A stretch of DNA of 64,000 nucleotides from Pseudomonas sp. RIT-PI-r (GCF_001297015.1 NZ_LIGE01000023.1:248001-312000), one strand, 5' to 3'; numbered from the stretch's first letter, positions 16,723 through 26,137 are shown. Program-made: numbers and translations. The notes: a model not told the origin generated them from the letters alone.

Positions 16723-19680
16723 ATGCCGTTCCCGCCCCAGCGTCTGTCCCTCGCCATTGCCCTGTTGGTCACCGCCACAGCAGCCCACGGCAAAACCGTG
16801 CAGATCGACACCGCCACCACGGCAGCGCAAGCACTGGGTGGCAGCGACACGCTAACGATTTCGGCGCCGGGCAGTATCACCAACAGCGGCAAGGCCGTGA
16901 GCCTGAAAGACAAGACCAGCGATGCGGGTGTGGTGATCGATAACGCCGGCAAAATCGTTTCCACCGGCGGCCGGGCCATCGACAGCAGCGGCGACCTGAC
17001 CCAGGCGCGCAACTACACAATCTACAACCGCAGTGGCGGGCAGATTCTCGGCGCCAACGACGCCTTGCGCATCGACAGCAACTTCGTCAGCGGCAGCCTG
17101 TTGATCGACAACAGCGGCATCATTCGTTCGACCACCGGCCAGGGGCTGGACCTCGATGCGCTGCGCAGTGACGGCGTGAAGACCACGATTATCAACCGCG
17201 CCGGCGGGCTGATTCGCGGCGACGCCAGTGACGGCATGAAGACCGGCGCCAACGCGAGCATTTCCAACTACGGCGAGATTTCCACCGGCGATTCGCACAA
17301 TGCCGACGAGAAGTTCGACGGCATTGATATCGACTCCGCCAGCGGTGTCAGCGTGACCAATTACGGAGTGATTTCCGGTGGCCGTCACGGCATCACTACC
17401 GATCTCGGCGCGACGCTGGTCAACTACGGGGAAATCACTGGCCGCAATGGTTCCGGGTTCGGTTCCGACGGCGATGGCACCGTGATCAACCACGGCACCA
17501 TCACTGGCGCTTACTCAGGCTTGCAAGCGAACGGTGACGGCGATGGCGTGGACATCGACAAGATCGCCCACATTGAAAACTACGGGACCATTCAGGGCAT
17601 CGGTGCAGGCGGTGTGGACAAGGGCGGTTTCGCCAACGGCAGCGAAGGTATCGCGCTGGGCGGCGGTTACATTCTCAACACCAGCGGCGCGCTGATCAGC
17701 GGTGCCGACAGCGCCATTCTGGTTGACGATGGCAGTGGCGGCTCGGGACTGGCGGCGACCACTCTGGAGAACTTCGGCACCATTCAAGGCCTCAACGGTT
17801 TCGGCGTGAAGCTGGTCGGCGAATTTGCCGACAACGTGATCAACGGCGGCACCATCAGAGGCAGCAACGGCCTGGCGCTGGACCTGGGCGGCGGCAACGA
17901 CAGCCTGACTTTGCGCAATGGCAGCCGTTTCGTCGGCATGGTCGATGGCGGCAGCGGTTACGACCGCGTGGTGATGGACGACGCGGCCGGCGGCAGTTTC
18001 GGCGCCAGTCGCAACTTCGAATGGCTGGAGGTCAAGCAAGGCGCGTGGACACTCACAGGCAGTGGTGATTTCAGCGACGGCGGCACGGTGCGCAACGGCG
18101 CGACACTGATCAACCAGGGTGGTATTGCCGGCAGCCTGACCATCGACGCGGGCGGCGTGTATGCCGGTGGCGGTTCGGTGGGCAGCCTCAACGTCAACGG
18201 CACCTTGCGCACCGATACCGGCCTTGGCCGCGCGACCATCATTCACGACTTGAACATGGGCAGCGCGTCCACGCTCGCCTACGGCGTCAATGCCGATGGC
18301 AGCAGCGCGCCGCTGCAGGTCGGCGGCATCGCCAATCTGAACGGTGCGACTCTCGCGGTAAATCCCGGCGCCGGTACTTATCCGTGGCAGAGCCAATACA
18401 CCGTGTTGCAGGCCGCGCAGGTCAACGGCACGTTCGGCAAGGTCACCAGCGATTACGCGTTTCTCACGCCGACGCTTGCCTACACGCCGACCCAGGTTGA
18501 TCTGACATACACCCGCAACGACGTCGCCTTCAATCAATTCGCGGTCACCGGCAACGGCAGCAACGCCGCCAACAGCCTCGCCTCCATGGGTAAAAACAAT
18601 GCGCTGTACAACGCGTTGCTCAACACCACTCAAAGCAGCGCCGGCGCGGCCATCGAGCAACTGGCCGGCGCCAGCAACGCCAGCCTGACCAGCGCCACCC
18701 TCGGCGCCAGTAGCCAGGTCGGCAGCAGCATGCTCTCGGCCATGCAACAAATGGGCGGCAGTCCGGGTTTGCTGGTCGGTCTCGATCAACGCGAGACGCC
18801 CGTGTTGGCAGCCAATGGCGTGCCCTCGGAAGCGCGCAACCTGAACGACCCGAATGCGCGCGGTCGCCTCTGGCTGCAAGGCATCGGCGGCTACGGCAAG
18901 CTCGATGGCGAACACGGCAGCAGCGGTCTCGAACAACGCACCAAGGGCAGTGTGCTCGGTGCTGACTGGGCACTGGATTCGGCATGGCGTCTGGGCGTGC
19001 TCGGCGGTTATTCGAAAACCGAGCTCGACGCGACCGGCGTCGATGGCAACGTCGAGAGCTGGCATGCCGGTGTTTACGCACTGCATCAGAACGGCCCGAT
19101 TTCCCTGCGTCTGGGCGCGGCGTACAGCGGCCATCAAGGTGAAAGCAAACGGACCATCGCCTTCAATGGTTTCAGCGACCGACCGAAAGGCGATTACGAC
19201 GCCGACAGCCAGCAAGCCTTCGCCGAACTGGGTTACGCCATGGGCAGCGGCCGCTTCAGCGCCGAGCCCTTCGCCAGCCTCGGCTACCAGCGCTACCACC
19301 GCGACAGCTACCAGGAAAAGGGAGGCGCCGCCGCCCTGCAGGTCGACAGTCAGACGCAAGACAACTTCAGCAGCACCTTCGGCCTGCGACTGGCGCGCCT
19401 GAGCAGCCTCGACAATGGTATGAGCGTGACGCCGCGCATGGCCGCCGGATGGAAACACACCTATGGCGATGTCAGCAGTTCGACGCGACAGGCGTTTGTG
19501 GTCGGTGGCACGGCGTTCAGTGTCGATGGCAGCTCGCTGGATCGGGACAGTCTGGTGCTCGAGGCTGGACTGGATGTGGGCATTTCCGCGCGGCATACGC
19601 TGGGGGTCGGGTACAGCGGCGAGATTGGCAGCGACAGCCGTAACCACGGCTTGATTGGTAATTGGCAGATGAGTTTCTGA
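16723..19680 (+). CDS. Autotransporter with beta-helix passenger and outer-membrane barrel
   Basis: A 985-residue type V (Va) autotransporter. A signal peptide (about residues 1-23, ending AAHG) is followed by a passenger rich in repeats of the type NYGEI.G and N.GTI.G, typical of a right-handed beta-helix, to about residue 590. A linker helix region (about 600-690) and a 12-stranded barrel (about 713-985) complete it; the barrel starts GRLWLQGIGGYG and ends WQMSF with the terminal Phe required by the BAM machinery. No catalytic motif stands out in the passenger, so it is more likely an adhesin or structural surface protein than a protease or lipase. The 270 bases before it, AT-rich at the distal end, should hold its promoter. 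Confidence 0.93.
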   Translation: MPFPPQRLSLAIALLVTATAAHGKTVQIDTATTAAQALGGSDTLTISAPGSITNSGKAVSLKDKTSDAGVVIDNAGKIVSTGGRAIDSSGDLTQARNYTIYNRSGGQILGANDALRIDSNFVSGSLLIDNSGIIRSTTGQGLDLDALRSDGVKTTIINRAGGLIRGDASDGMKTGANASISNYGEISTGDSHNADEKFDGIDIDSASGVSVTNYGVISGGRHGITTDLGATLVNYGEITGRNGSGFGSDGDGTVINHGTITGAYSGLQANGDGDGVDIDKIAHIENYGTIQGIGAGGVDKGGFANGSEGIALGGGYILNTSGALISGADSAILVDDGSGGSGLAATTLENFGTIQGLNGFGVKLVGEFADNVINGGTIRGSNGLALDLGGGNDSLTLRNGSRFVGMVDGGSGYDRVVMDDAAGGSFGASRNFEWLEVKQGAWTLTGSGDFSDGGTVRNGATLINQGGIAGSLTIDAGGVYAGGGSVGSLNVNGTLRTDTGLGRATIIHDLNMGSASTLAYGVNADGSSAPLQVGGIANLNGATLAVNPGAGTYPWQSQYTVLQAAQVNGTFGKVTSDYAFLTPTLAYTPTQVDLTYTRNDVAFNQFAVTGNGSNAANSLASMGKNNALYNALLNTTQSSAGAAIEQLAGASNASLTSATLGASSQVGSSMLSAMQQMGGSPGLLVGLDQRETPVLAANGVPSEARNLNDPNARGRLWLQGIGGYGKLDGEHGSSGLEQRTKGSVLGADWALDSAWRLGVLGGYSKTELDATGVDGNVESWHAGVYALHQNGPISLRLGAAYSGHQGESKRTIAFNGFSDRPKGDYDADSQQAFAELGYAMGSGRFSAEPFASLGYQRYHRDSYQEKGGAAALQVDSQTQDNFSSTFGLRLARLSSLDNGMSVTPRMAAGWKHTYGDVSSSTRQAFVVGGTAFSVDGSSLDRDSLVLEAGLDVGISARHTLGVGYSGEIGSDSRNHGLIGNWQMSF

Positions 19681-19878
19681 TGATGAATAGTCGGCGCTGT
19701 CTTGGTTGGTTGTAAGAAAAGTCACCGAGCAAACCATGTAAAAACATCCCTTGCGTTTCTGGTGGGAGATTTCTACAAAACCATCCGAAGCTGCCCGCGG
19801 AGCTGCGGGAAGTAGCTGACATCGTTTTTTTTGCCAGGCTCCTAGAGTCGAGTCTTCTGTCTAAAGAGGCTCGACTCG

Positions 19879-21339
19879 ATGTTCGCTCAACATACATTCC
19901 GCCCTCACCATCTTGCATTGGCAATTGCACTAACCATGGCATGGACCGAAATTTCCATCGCACAACAGCAAGATACTCAGGTCGTCGAAAGCATTATTGA
20001 AGACACACCCAAAAAGCCTCGCAAGAGAACGCCAAAACCTGCCACCGATACATCGGCAGCTCCCACAGTGGTGGAGGCGATCGATCAGAAAACGACACCG
20101 GCCAGCCCTCCACCACCCGGCACGCCAACGCCAACGCCGGACCGTGTATCGCTTACAGAAGCGCAGATGAGCCAAACGGGTCAGGCGCTCCTCAACAGCA
20201 TCGAGCAAAAACATTCACCATTGTCAGAACCTCAACCAGGTCAGAATCCTCAGGCACCTGCCCAACTGGAAAAACCCACTCTTCCTGCCACGCCCTCAAA
20301 CGCCGCGATCACTGCCCTGCTCGACGCCAACCACGCAACGTCCGGTTTGGCCCTCGAACAACTCGCCGCCGGCAGCAATGCCAACCTCGCCAAAGCCACA
20401 TTGAGCAGCGTCACCCCGGTGAGCGCGAGCATGCTGTCGGCCATGCGCCAATTGGATAACCGCAGCGGCGCCGCTTACAACTACGGCAACTCACCACGCC
20501 AGGCCAGCAAAGGTGCGCAAGGCGGGCGGGTGTGGATTCAGGCGCTCGGGCATGGCGGCAGTGTCGACCGCGAGTTCGACAGCACCTTGAAACACGCCAC
20601 CCAAGGTTTGGTGATGGGCGCCGACTGGCGTCTGAACGAGCAATGGCACTTCGGCTTGCTTGGCGGAAAATCCCAGACCCGCCTCGACGCCCGTCAATAC
20701 GACGGCGACCTCGACAGCTGGCACCTCGGGGCCTACGCCGTACGTCAGGACGGGCCGCTGGCACTGCGCTTCGGCGCCACCTATGGCAGCCACGACGGCA
20801 GCAGCAAACGCCGGGTCGCATTCAACGGCTTCAGTGACCGCCTCAAGGGCAGCTACGACGCGAATACCCAACAAGCCTTTGCCGAAATCGGTTTCAACAT
20901 CGGTCGCCAGAACCTGACCTTCGAACCCTTCGCCAGTCTTGGGTATCAACGCTATCAACGCGACAGCTACACGGAAAAAGGTGGCGATGCGGCACTGAAA
21001 GTATTCGGGCAAACCCGGGACAACCTCAGCACCACGCTGGGCTTTCGCGCAGCGAAAACCGGCCAGTTGAATAACGGCATGAGCCTGACCCCAAGATTCA
21101 GTGCGGGCTGGAAACACCTGTACGGCGAGCTCGAGAGTGACACGAGTCAGCAACTGGTCAAAGGTGGCAAGCGCTTCGCGGTGACGGGGGCGGAACTGGA
21201 TCGCAACAGTCTGGCCGTGGACGCAGGATTGGATCTTGGCCTATCGTCCAACCACACCCTCGGCGTGGGCGTGACCGGTGACTTCGGCACCGAGAGCCGC
21301 TCTCACGGCGTGATGGGCCAATGGCGCATGGCGTTCTAA
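19879..21339 (+). CDS. Autotransporter-barrel protein with short proline-rich passenger
   Basis: A 486-residue paralogue of the preceding autotransporter. A signal peptide (about residues 1-28, ending SIAQ) leads into about 130 residues rich in Pro, Thr and Lys (KKPRKRTPKP, PPPPGTPTPTP) with no beta-helix repeats. The linker (ALEQLAAGSNANLAKATL; compare AIEQLAGASNASLTSATL in the neighbour) and barrel (about 216-486, ending WRMAF) are kept and align along their length. It looks like a duplicate that lost its beta-helix passenger, or a barrel used to display a short extended stalk. It starts 198 bases after the first gene and probably has its own promoter. Confidence 0.9.
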   Translation: MFAQHTFRPHHLALAIALTMAWTEISIAQQQDTQVVESIIEDTPKKPRKRTPKPATDTSAAPTVVEAIDQKTTPASPPPPGTPTPTPDRVSLTEAQMSQTGQALLNSIEQKHSPLSEPQPGQNPQAPAQLEKPTLPATPSNAAITALLDANHATSGLALEQLAAGSNANLAKATLSSVTPVSASMLSAMRQLDNRSGAAYNYGNSPRQASKGAQGGRVWIQALGHGGSVDREFDSTLKHATQGLVMGADWRLNEQWHFGLLGGKSQTRLDARQYDGDLDSWHLGAYAVRQDGPLALRFGATYGSHDGSSKRRVAFNGFSDRLKGSYDANTQQAFAEIGFNIGRQNLTFEPFASLGYQRYQRDSYTEKGGDAALKVFGQTRDNLSTTLGFRAAKTGQLNNGMSLTPRFSAGWKHLYGELESDTSQQLVKGGKRFAVTGAELDRNSLAVDAGLDLGLSSNHTLGVGVTGDFGTESRSHGVMGQWRMAF

Positions 21340-21355
21340 CAGACACAACGCTCAC

Positions 21356-21448
21356 TGTAGGAGCTGCCGAAGACTGCGATTTTTTGATGTTGTTTTGGAT
21401 TAATAAAAACCTAGATCAAGAGATCACAGCCTGCGGCAGCTCCCATAG
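21356..21448. repeat. REP pair (GTAGGAGCTGCCG family)
   Basis: Inverted copies of the same REP family (TGTAGGAGCTGCCGAAGACTG and CAGCCTGCGGCAGCTCCCA) lie between the convergent autotransporter and pycB genes. The copies have diverged more than at the other sites. Confidence 0.85.
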
Positions 21449-21463
21449 GGCAAAAATCCAGGC

Positions 21464-21490
21464 AAAAAAAAGGGGAGCACATGCCCCCCC
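21464..21490 (-). terminator. Rho-independent terminator of pycAB
   Basis: On the minus strand, GGGGGGCATGTGCTCCCC is followed by eight T. It lies about 33 bases after the pycB stop. Confidence 0.85.
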
Positions 21491-21522
21491 GAGGTTTAAA
21501 GCGTTGGATCGCGGCCGTTATC

Positions 21523-23331
21523 TCAGCCTTCGATCTCGATCAGAATTTCGCCCGGATTGACTCGATCGCCCTTGGCCACATGAATCGCGGTGACCTTGCC
21601 GGCAATCGCCGCCTGGACTTCGGTTTCCATTTTCATCGCTTCGGTGATCAGCACAGCCTGACCGGCCTTGACGGTGTCGCCCTCCTTGACCAGCACATCG
21701 ACGATGTTGCCGGGCATGGTGGTGCTGACATGGCCCGGTGCCGAAGCTTGCTTGCGCTTGCTGCTGCCACCGCCGACGAATTCGTTGAGCGGTTCGAACA
21801 CCACTTCTTCCGGCATGCCGTCGATGGACAGGTAGAAGTGACGCTTGCCTTCGGCCTTGACGCCGACACCGGTGATGTCGACGCGGTAGGTTTCACCGTG
21901 CACGTCGATGACGAACTCGGTCGGCACGCCTTCGCCCCCCGCCGACGCAACGCTGCCAGCCTCCGGGATCGGCAGCAGCACTTCCGGCGTGAGGGTGCCG
22001 GCGGCACGCTCTTCGAGGAACTTGCGGCCGATGTCCGGGAACATGGCGAAGGTCAGCACGTCTTCTTCCGACTTGGCCAATGCGCCGATATCGGCACGCA
22101 GCTTGGTCATTTCCGGCTTGAGCAGGTCGGCCGGACGCACATCGATGACTTCTTCGCTGCCGATCGCTTGGCGACGCAGTTTCTCGTTGACCACGCCCGG
22201 CGCCTTGCCGTAGCCGCCCTGCAGGTACAGCTTCACTTCGTTGGTGATGGTCTTGTAACGCTCGCCGGCCAAGACGTTGAAGAACGCCTGGGTGCCGACG
22301 ATCTGCGAAGTCGGGGTCACCAGCGGCGGGAAGCCGAGGTCTTCACGCACGCGCGGGATTTCCGCCAGCACTTCGCCCATGCGATTGAGGGCGCCCTGCT
22401 CTTTCAACTGGTTGGCAAGGTTGGAAATCATCCCGCCCGGCACCTGGTTGACTTGCACACGGGTATCGACGGCGGTGAATTCGCTTTCAAACTGGTGGTA
22501 CTTCTTGCGCACGGCGTAGAAGTACAGGCCGATCTCTTGCAGCAGTTCGAGGTTCAGACCGGTGTCGTACTCGGTGCCCTTGAGCGCGGCGACCATCGAC
22601 TCGGTGCCCGGGTGGCTGGTGCCCGAAGCGAAGCTGGAGATCGCGGTGTCGATATGGTCGGCGCCGTTTTCGATAGCCTTGAGCTGGCACATGGTCGCCA
22701 GACCAGCCGTATCGTGGGAGTGGATGAACACCGGCAGCGATTGCTCGGCTTTCAACGCGCGAACCAGTTCACCGGTAGCGTAAGGGGTCAGCAGACCGGC
22801 CATGTCCTTGATCGCCACCGAGTCGCACCCCATGGCTTCCATCTGCTTGGCTTGCGCCACGAACGCATCGATGGTGTGCACCGGGCTGGTGGTGTAGGCG
22901 ATGGTGCCTTGGGCATGTTTGCCAGCCGCTTTCACCGCTTCGATGGCCACGCGCAGGTTACGCACGTCGTTCATCGCGTCGAAGATACGGAACACGTCGA
23001 TGCCATTCACCGCAGCCTTGGCGACGAAGGCTTTGACCACGTCGTCGCTGTAGTGGCGGTAGCCGAGCAGGTTCTGCCCGCGCAGGAGCATTTGCAGGCG
23101 GGTGTTAGGCAGCGCCGCGCGCAGTTGGCGCAGACGCTCCCACGGGTCTTCTTTCAGAAAGCGAACACAGGCGTCGAACGTCGCGCCGCCCCAGCATTCC
23201 AGCGACCAGTAGCCGACTTTGTCGAGCTTGTCGCAGATCGGCAGCATGTCTTCGGTGCGCATGCGGGTGGCGAGCAGCGATTGGTGAGCGTCGCGCAGGA
23301 TGGTATCGGTTACGAAGATCTTCTTGGACAT
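21523..23331 (-). CDS. pycB: Pyruvate carboxylase subunit B (carboxyltransferase and biotin carrier; OadA-like)
   Basis: A 602-residue cytoplasmic subunit. The N-terminal barrel starts KIFVTDTILRDAHQS and contains the catalytic region GCDSVAIKDMAG and the metal-binding HSHDTAG; a PYC/OADA domain follows and a C-terminal biotinyl domain has EAMKMET with the modified Lys near residue 567. With pycA it makes a two-subunit pyruvate carboxylase that forms oxaloacetate from pyruvate and bicarbonate, the type found in P. aeruginosa. Databases often name it oxaloacetate decarboxylase alpha, but no membrane beta/gamma subunits are near. The start at 23331 follows GAGGA; an upstream in-frame codon at 23346 would overlap pycA. 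Confidence 0.95.
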   Translation of the reverse strand: MSKKIFVTDTILRDAHQSLLATRMRTEDMLPICDKLDKVGYWSLECWGGATFDACVRFLKEDPWERLRQLRAALPNTRLQMLLRGQNLLGYRHYSDDVVKAFVAKAAVNGIDVFRIFDAMNDVRNLRVAIEAVKAAGKHAQGTIAYTTSPVHTIDAFVAQAKQMEAMGCDSVAIKDMAGLLTPYATGELVRALKAEQSLPVFIHSHDTAGLATMCQLKAIENGADHIDTAISSFASGTSHPGTESMVAALKGTEYDTGLNLELLQEIGLYFYAVRKKYHQFESEFTAVDTRVQVNQVPGGMISNLANQLKEQGALNRMGEVLAEIPRVREDLGFPPLVTPTSQIVGTQAFFNVLAGERYKTITNEVKLYLQGGYGKAPGVVNEKLRRQAIGSEEVIDVRPADLLKPEMTKLRADIGALAKSEEDVLTFAMFPDIGRKFLEERAAGTLTPEVLLPIPEAGSVASAGGEGVPTEFVIDVHGETYRVDITGVGVKAEGKRHFYLSIDGMPEEVVFEPLNEFVGGGSSKRKQASAPGHVSTTMPGNIVDVLVKEGDTVKAGQAVLITEAMKMETEVQAAIAGKVTAIHVAKGDRVNPGEILIEIEG

Positions 23332-23342
23332 TGTTGTATTCC

Positions 23343-24758
23343 TCACAGGCCTGCGTGGGCGGCGATGGCGGCGGCGATGGCCAGGGCCAGCTCTTCGGGT
23401 TTGCGCTTGATCGAGTAGTTGGTCAGTTCCGGGTGGCTTTCAACGAAGCTGGTATTGAACTGGCCGCTACGGAATTCCGGGTTGCGCAGGATTTCCTGGT
23501 AATACGCGGCGGTGGTCTTCACGCCTTGCAGACGCATGTCGTCCAGCGCGCGCAGGCCACGGTCCATCGCCTCTTCCCAGGTCAGCGCCCAGACCACCAG
23601 TTTCAGGCACATCGAGTCGTAGAACGGCGGAATGGTGTAGCCGGTGTAGATTGCCGTGTCGGTGCGCACGCCCGGGCCACCGGGGGCGTAATAACGGGTG
23701 ATCTTGCCGAAGCTCGGCAGAAAGTTGTTCTTCGGGTCTTCGGCGTTGATGCGGAACTGCAACGCGAAACCCCGGTGCTGAATGTCTTCCTGCTTCACCG
23801 ACAGCGGCAGGCCGGAGGCGATGCGGATCTGCTCGCGGACGATGTCGATCCCGGTGATTTCTTCGGTGATGGTGTGTTCCACCTGCACCCGGGTGTTCAT
23901 CTCCATGAAGTACACCTCGCCCTCGGCGAGCAGGAACTCCACGGTACCGGCGTTCTCGTAACCCACCGCCTTGGCCGCACGCACCGACAGGTCGCCGATG
24001 TAGGCACGCTGTTCTGGAGTCAGTTGCGGGCTCGGGGCGATTTCGATGAGCTTCTGGTTGCGACGCTGGATCGAGCAGTCGCGCTCGAACAGGTGCACGA
24101 CGTTGCCGAAGCTGTCGCCGAGAATCTGCGCTTCGATGTGCTTGGGGTTAACGATGCATTTTTCCAGGAACACTTCGGCAGAACCGAAGGCCTTGGTCGC
24201 TTCGGAAATCACCCGAGGGAAATTCTGTTCGAGCTCTTCGCGACTGTTGCAGCGACGGATGCCGCGCCCGCCACCACCGGAGGTGGCTTTGAGCATGACC
24301 GGGTAACCAATGCGGTCGCCCTCGGCCAAGGCTTCTTCGATGTCGGCGACATTGCCTTCGGTGCCCGGCGTGACCGGCACACCGGCCTTGATCATGCTGC
24401 GGCGCGCTTCGGTCTTGTCGCCCATGCGGCGAATGACTTCTGCCGACGGGCCGATGAATTTGATTCCGCGTTCAGCGCAGATGTCTGCCAGTTCGGCGTT
24501 CTCCGAGAGGAAACCGTAACCCGGGTGCAGTGCATCACAGCCGGTTTCAACCGCCAGGTTCACCAGCTTGCGCGGGTTCAGGTAACCGGCCAGTGGCTCG
24601 GCACCGATGCTGTGGGCCTCGTCCGCACGCTTCACATGCAAGGCATGGCGGTCGGCGTCGGAAAAAATCGCAACCGAGCGAATGCCCATTTCGGCGCAGG
24701 CTCGCACGATTCGTACGGCAATCTCACCACGGTTGGCGATCAGGATCTTTGTTATCAC
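23343..24758 (-). CDS. pycA: Pyruvate carboxylase subunit A (biotin carboxylase)
   Basis: A 471-residue biotin carboxylase. It has the N-terminal ITKILIANRGEIAVR, the ATP-grasp glycine loop SGGGGRGIRR, HIEAQILGD, and the active-site region MEMNTRVQVEH. It carboxylates the biotin on PycB using ATP and bicarbonate. I place the start at the GTG at 24758, preceded by AGGGA, which gives the usual family N-terminus; an open frame to 24788 adds ten residues without support. The stop lies 11 bases before pycB, so the two are one operon, and pycR diverges upstream. Confidence 0.95.
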   Translation of the reverse strand: MITKILIANRGEIAVRIVRACAEMGIRSVAIFSDADRHALHVKRADEAHSIGAEPLAGYLNPRKLVNLAVETGCDALHPGYGFLSENAELADICAERGIKFIGPSAEVIRRMGDKTEARRSMIKAGVPVTPGTEGNVADIEEALAEGDRIGYPVMLKATSGGGGRGIRRCNSREELEQNFPRVISEATKAFGSAEVFLEKCIVNPKHIEAQILGDSFGNVVHLFERDCSIQRRNQKLIEIAPSPQLTPEQRAYIGDLSVRAAKAVGYENAGTVEFLLAEGEVYFMEMNTRVQVEHTITEEITGIDIVREQIRIASGLPLSVKQEDIQHRGFALQFRINAEDPKNNFLPSFGKITRYYAPGGPGVRTDTAIYTGYTIPPFYDSMCLKLVVWALTWEEAMDRGLRALDDMRLQGVKTTAAYYQEILRNPEFRSGQFNTSFVESHPELTNYSIKRKPEELALAIAAAIAAHAGL

Positions 24759-24895
24759 TTGGAGGTTCCCTTGAGCCGGTGGCACCACGACCTGCTAGAC
24801 CCAGGTCGACGCGTGACCAAATGTTTCAATTTAGTCGCAGGTCCACACTAGCGCTCATGAGGGATTAACAAAAATGAATAAAAATTGGGTCATGC

Positions 24896-24911
24896 ATAAG
24901 TAAAGACTTAT
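24896..24911. promoter_or_regulatory. Candidate PycR (LysR-type) operator
   Basis: A perfect dyad, ATAAGT-AAAG-ACTTAT, lies 37 bases before pycR and about 137 bases before pycA. LysR-type regulators bind such interrupted dyads in divergent promoters and often autoregulate. Confidence 0.5.
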
Positions 24912-24948
24912 AGTTGAAACATTCGCCAGCCGTCAGAGCCGATAAAAA

Positions 24949-25911
24949 ATGCGTAAGTCCTTGATGCGTATGACATTGCGTCAATTGCAGATCTTCAATG
25001 AAGTGTGTGATTTACGCTCTTACAGCCGCGCAGCCGAGGAAATGTCCCTCACGCAACCTGCCGTGAGCCTGCAGATTCGTCAGCTGGAAGAGCTGATCGG
25101 CCAGCCATTATTCGATTATGTCGGCAAAAAACTCTACATGACCGAAGCCGCTGAAGCACTTCAGCGCGCCAGCCGGGACATTTTCGGGCGCCTGGAAAAC
25201 CTCGATATGCAGCTCTCGGACATGCAGGGATCGCTGCAAGGTCAGCTGAAACTGGCGGTGGAGTCCAGCGCCAAATATTTCGTCCCGCACCTGTTCGCCG
25301 CGTTCAAACGCCAGCATCCGGAAGTGAATCTGCAACTGACCGTGGTCAACCGTGGCCAAGTGATCCGCCGACTTTCCGATAACCGCGATGACTTGGTAAT
25401 CATGTCGATGGTGCCCCAGGACATGGGCCTGGAATTTCTGCCGTTTCTCAACAATCCGATTGTTGCCGTGGCGCGCCCGGATCACCCGTTGGCGCACATG
25501 GGCCCGCTGCGCTTGCAGGACCTTGAGCCTTACACGCTGCTGATCCGCGAACCCGGCTCGGGCACACGCCTGGCCTGCGAAGAGTATTTCAAAGAGAAGC
25601 GCGTGCACTTCACTCAGACTCAGGAAGTCGCTTCGGCCGAAGCACAGCGCGAATGCGTGCAGGCGGGTCTGGGCCTGGCGCTGTTGACGCGCCACGCCCT
25701 GAACCTGGAGCTGGCGACCGGCGGACTCGTCGAGTTGCCGGTCGAGGAACTGCCGCTGCTGCGTAGCTGGTGCCTGGTGCAAGCGAAAGCCAAACGCTTG
25801 TCACCGGTGGCGCACGCCTTCCTGGCGTTCATCCGCAGCGAACGCGTGCAGATCAGCGCGCTGGTTGAGCGCTTCGACGGGAAGCTGCGGGTGCTGCCTG
25901 CCAGTGAGTGA
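24949..25911 (+). CDS. pycR: LysR-family regulator divergent from pycAB
   Basis: A 320-residue LysR-type regulator. The N-terminal winged helix reads LRQLQIFNEVCDLRSYSRAAEEMSLTQPAVSLQIRQLEE in short, with the co-inducer domain from about residue 95. In P. aeruginosa the LysR gene at the same place beside pycAB is PycR, which controls pyruvate carboxylase and affects lipid metabolism and virulence. Here it starts 190 bases from pycA on the opposite strand. Alternative starts at codons 6 and 8 exist; the first ATG is kept. Its 3' end overlaps a small antisense gene by 59 bases. Confidence 0.9.
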   Translation: MRKSLMRMTLRQLQIFNEVCDLRSYSRAAEEMSLTQPAVSLQIRQLEELIGQPLFDYVGKKLYMTEAAEALQRASRDIFGRLENLDMQLSDMQGSLQGQLKLAVESSAKYFVPHLFAAFKRQHPEVNLQLTVVNRGQVIRRLSDNRDDLVIMSMVPQDMGLEFLPFLNNPIVAVARPDHPLAHMGPLRLQDLEPYTLLIREPGSGTRLACEEYFKEKRVHFTQTQEVASAEAQRECVQAGLGLALLTRHALNLELATGGLVELPVEELPLLRSWCLVQAKAKRLSPVAHAFLAFIRSERVQISALVERFDGKLRVLPASE

Positions 25912-26056
25912 TGTCGGGAAAGTCGCCGATTTCAGCTTGAAGCTGGCGCAGCTCGAAGCGATCTTCGATAGCGCGGCGAAATTCCATGCGGCGCTGGTCT
26001 TCCTGCTGACGACGGGTTTTCGCGGCGCTGTTGCGTTCTTCGTAAGGCTGAGCCAT
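25853..26056 (-). CDS. Small basic protein, possibly PA3496 family
   Basis: A 67-residue, highly charged, helical protein (MAQPYEERNSAAKTRRQQED, then RRMEFRRAIEDRFELRQLQ and a short IGDFPD). The ribosome site GGGAGA stands about 7 bases before the ATG. The pattern of RRMEFRRAIE followed by a D-F/Y-P element resembles the short PA3496-type proteins annotated as putative envelope-integrity factors; I recall this family only loosely. No signal peptide or membrane segment is seen. Its end overlaps the 3' end of pycR by 59 bases, tail to tail. It could still be a chance frame, but the start signal and composition argue for a gene. Confidence 0.6.
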   Translation of the reverse strand: MAQPYEERNSAAKTRRQQEDQRRMEFRRAIEDRFELRQLQAEIGDFPDITHWQAAPAASRRSAQPAR

Positions 26057-26137
26057 TTCGAGTCTCCCAAGGCGATTACGGGAGTTTCACGATAGGCGGG
26101 AGGGATGACGGTTTGATGAAAGCTGCCGTCAAAAAAG

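Noticed and set aside
17515..19737. Long open frame of 740 codons on the minus strand of the first autotransporter gene
   Set aside because: It is antisense to a clear autotransporter gene, has a biased Ala/Val-rich composition caused by GC-rich codons read backward, and has no ribosome site or known domain.
21481..23418. Open frame of 645 codons on the plus strand opposite pycB
   Set aside because: It is rich in His, Arg and Gly, as expected from an antisense frame of a conserved enzyme gene; pycB on the other strand has full domain support.
21523..24758. Oxaloacetate decarboxylase sodium pump
   Set aside because: The OadA-like subunit is paired with a biotin carboxylase and there are no beta or gamma membrane subunits, so two-subunit pyruvate carboxylase fits better.
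23331..24851. Open frame of 506 codons on the plus strand opposite pycA
   Set aside because: Antisense shadow of the biotin carboxylase gene with no recognisable domain.
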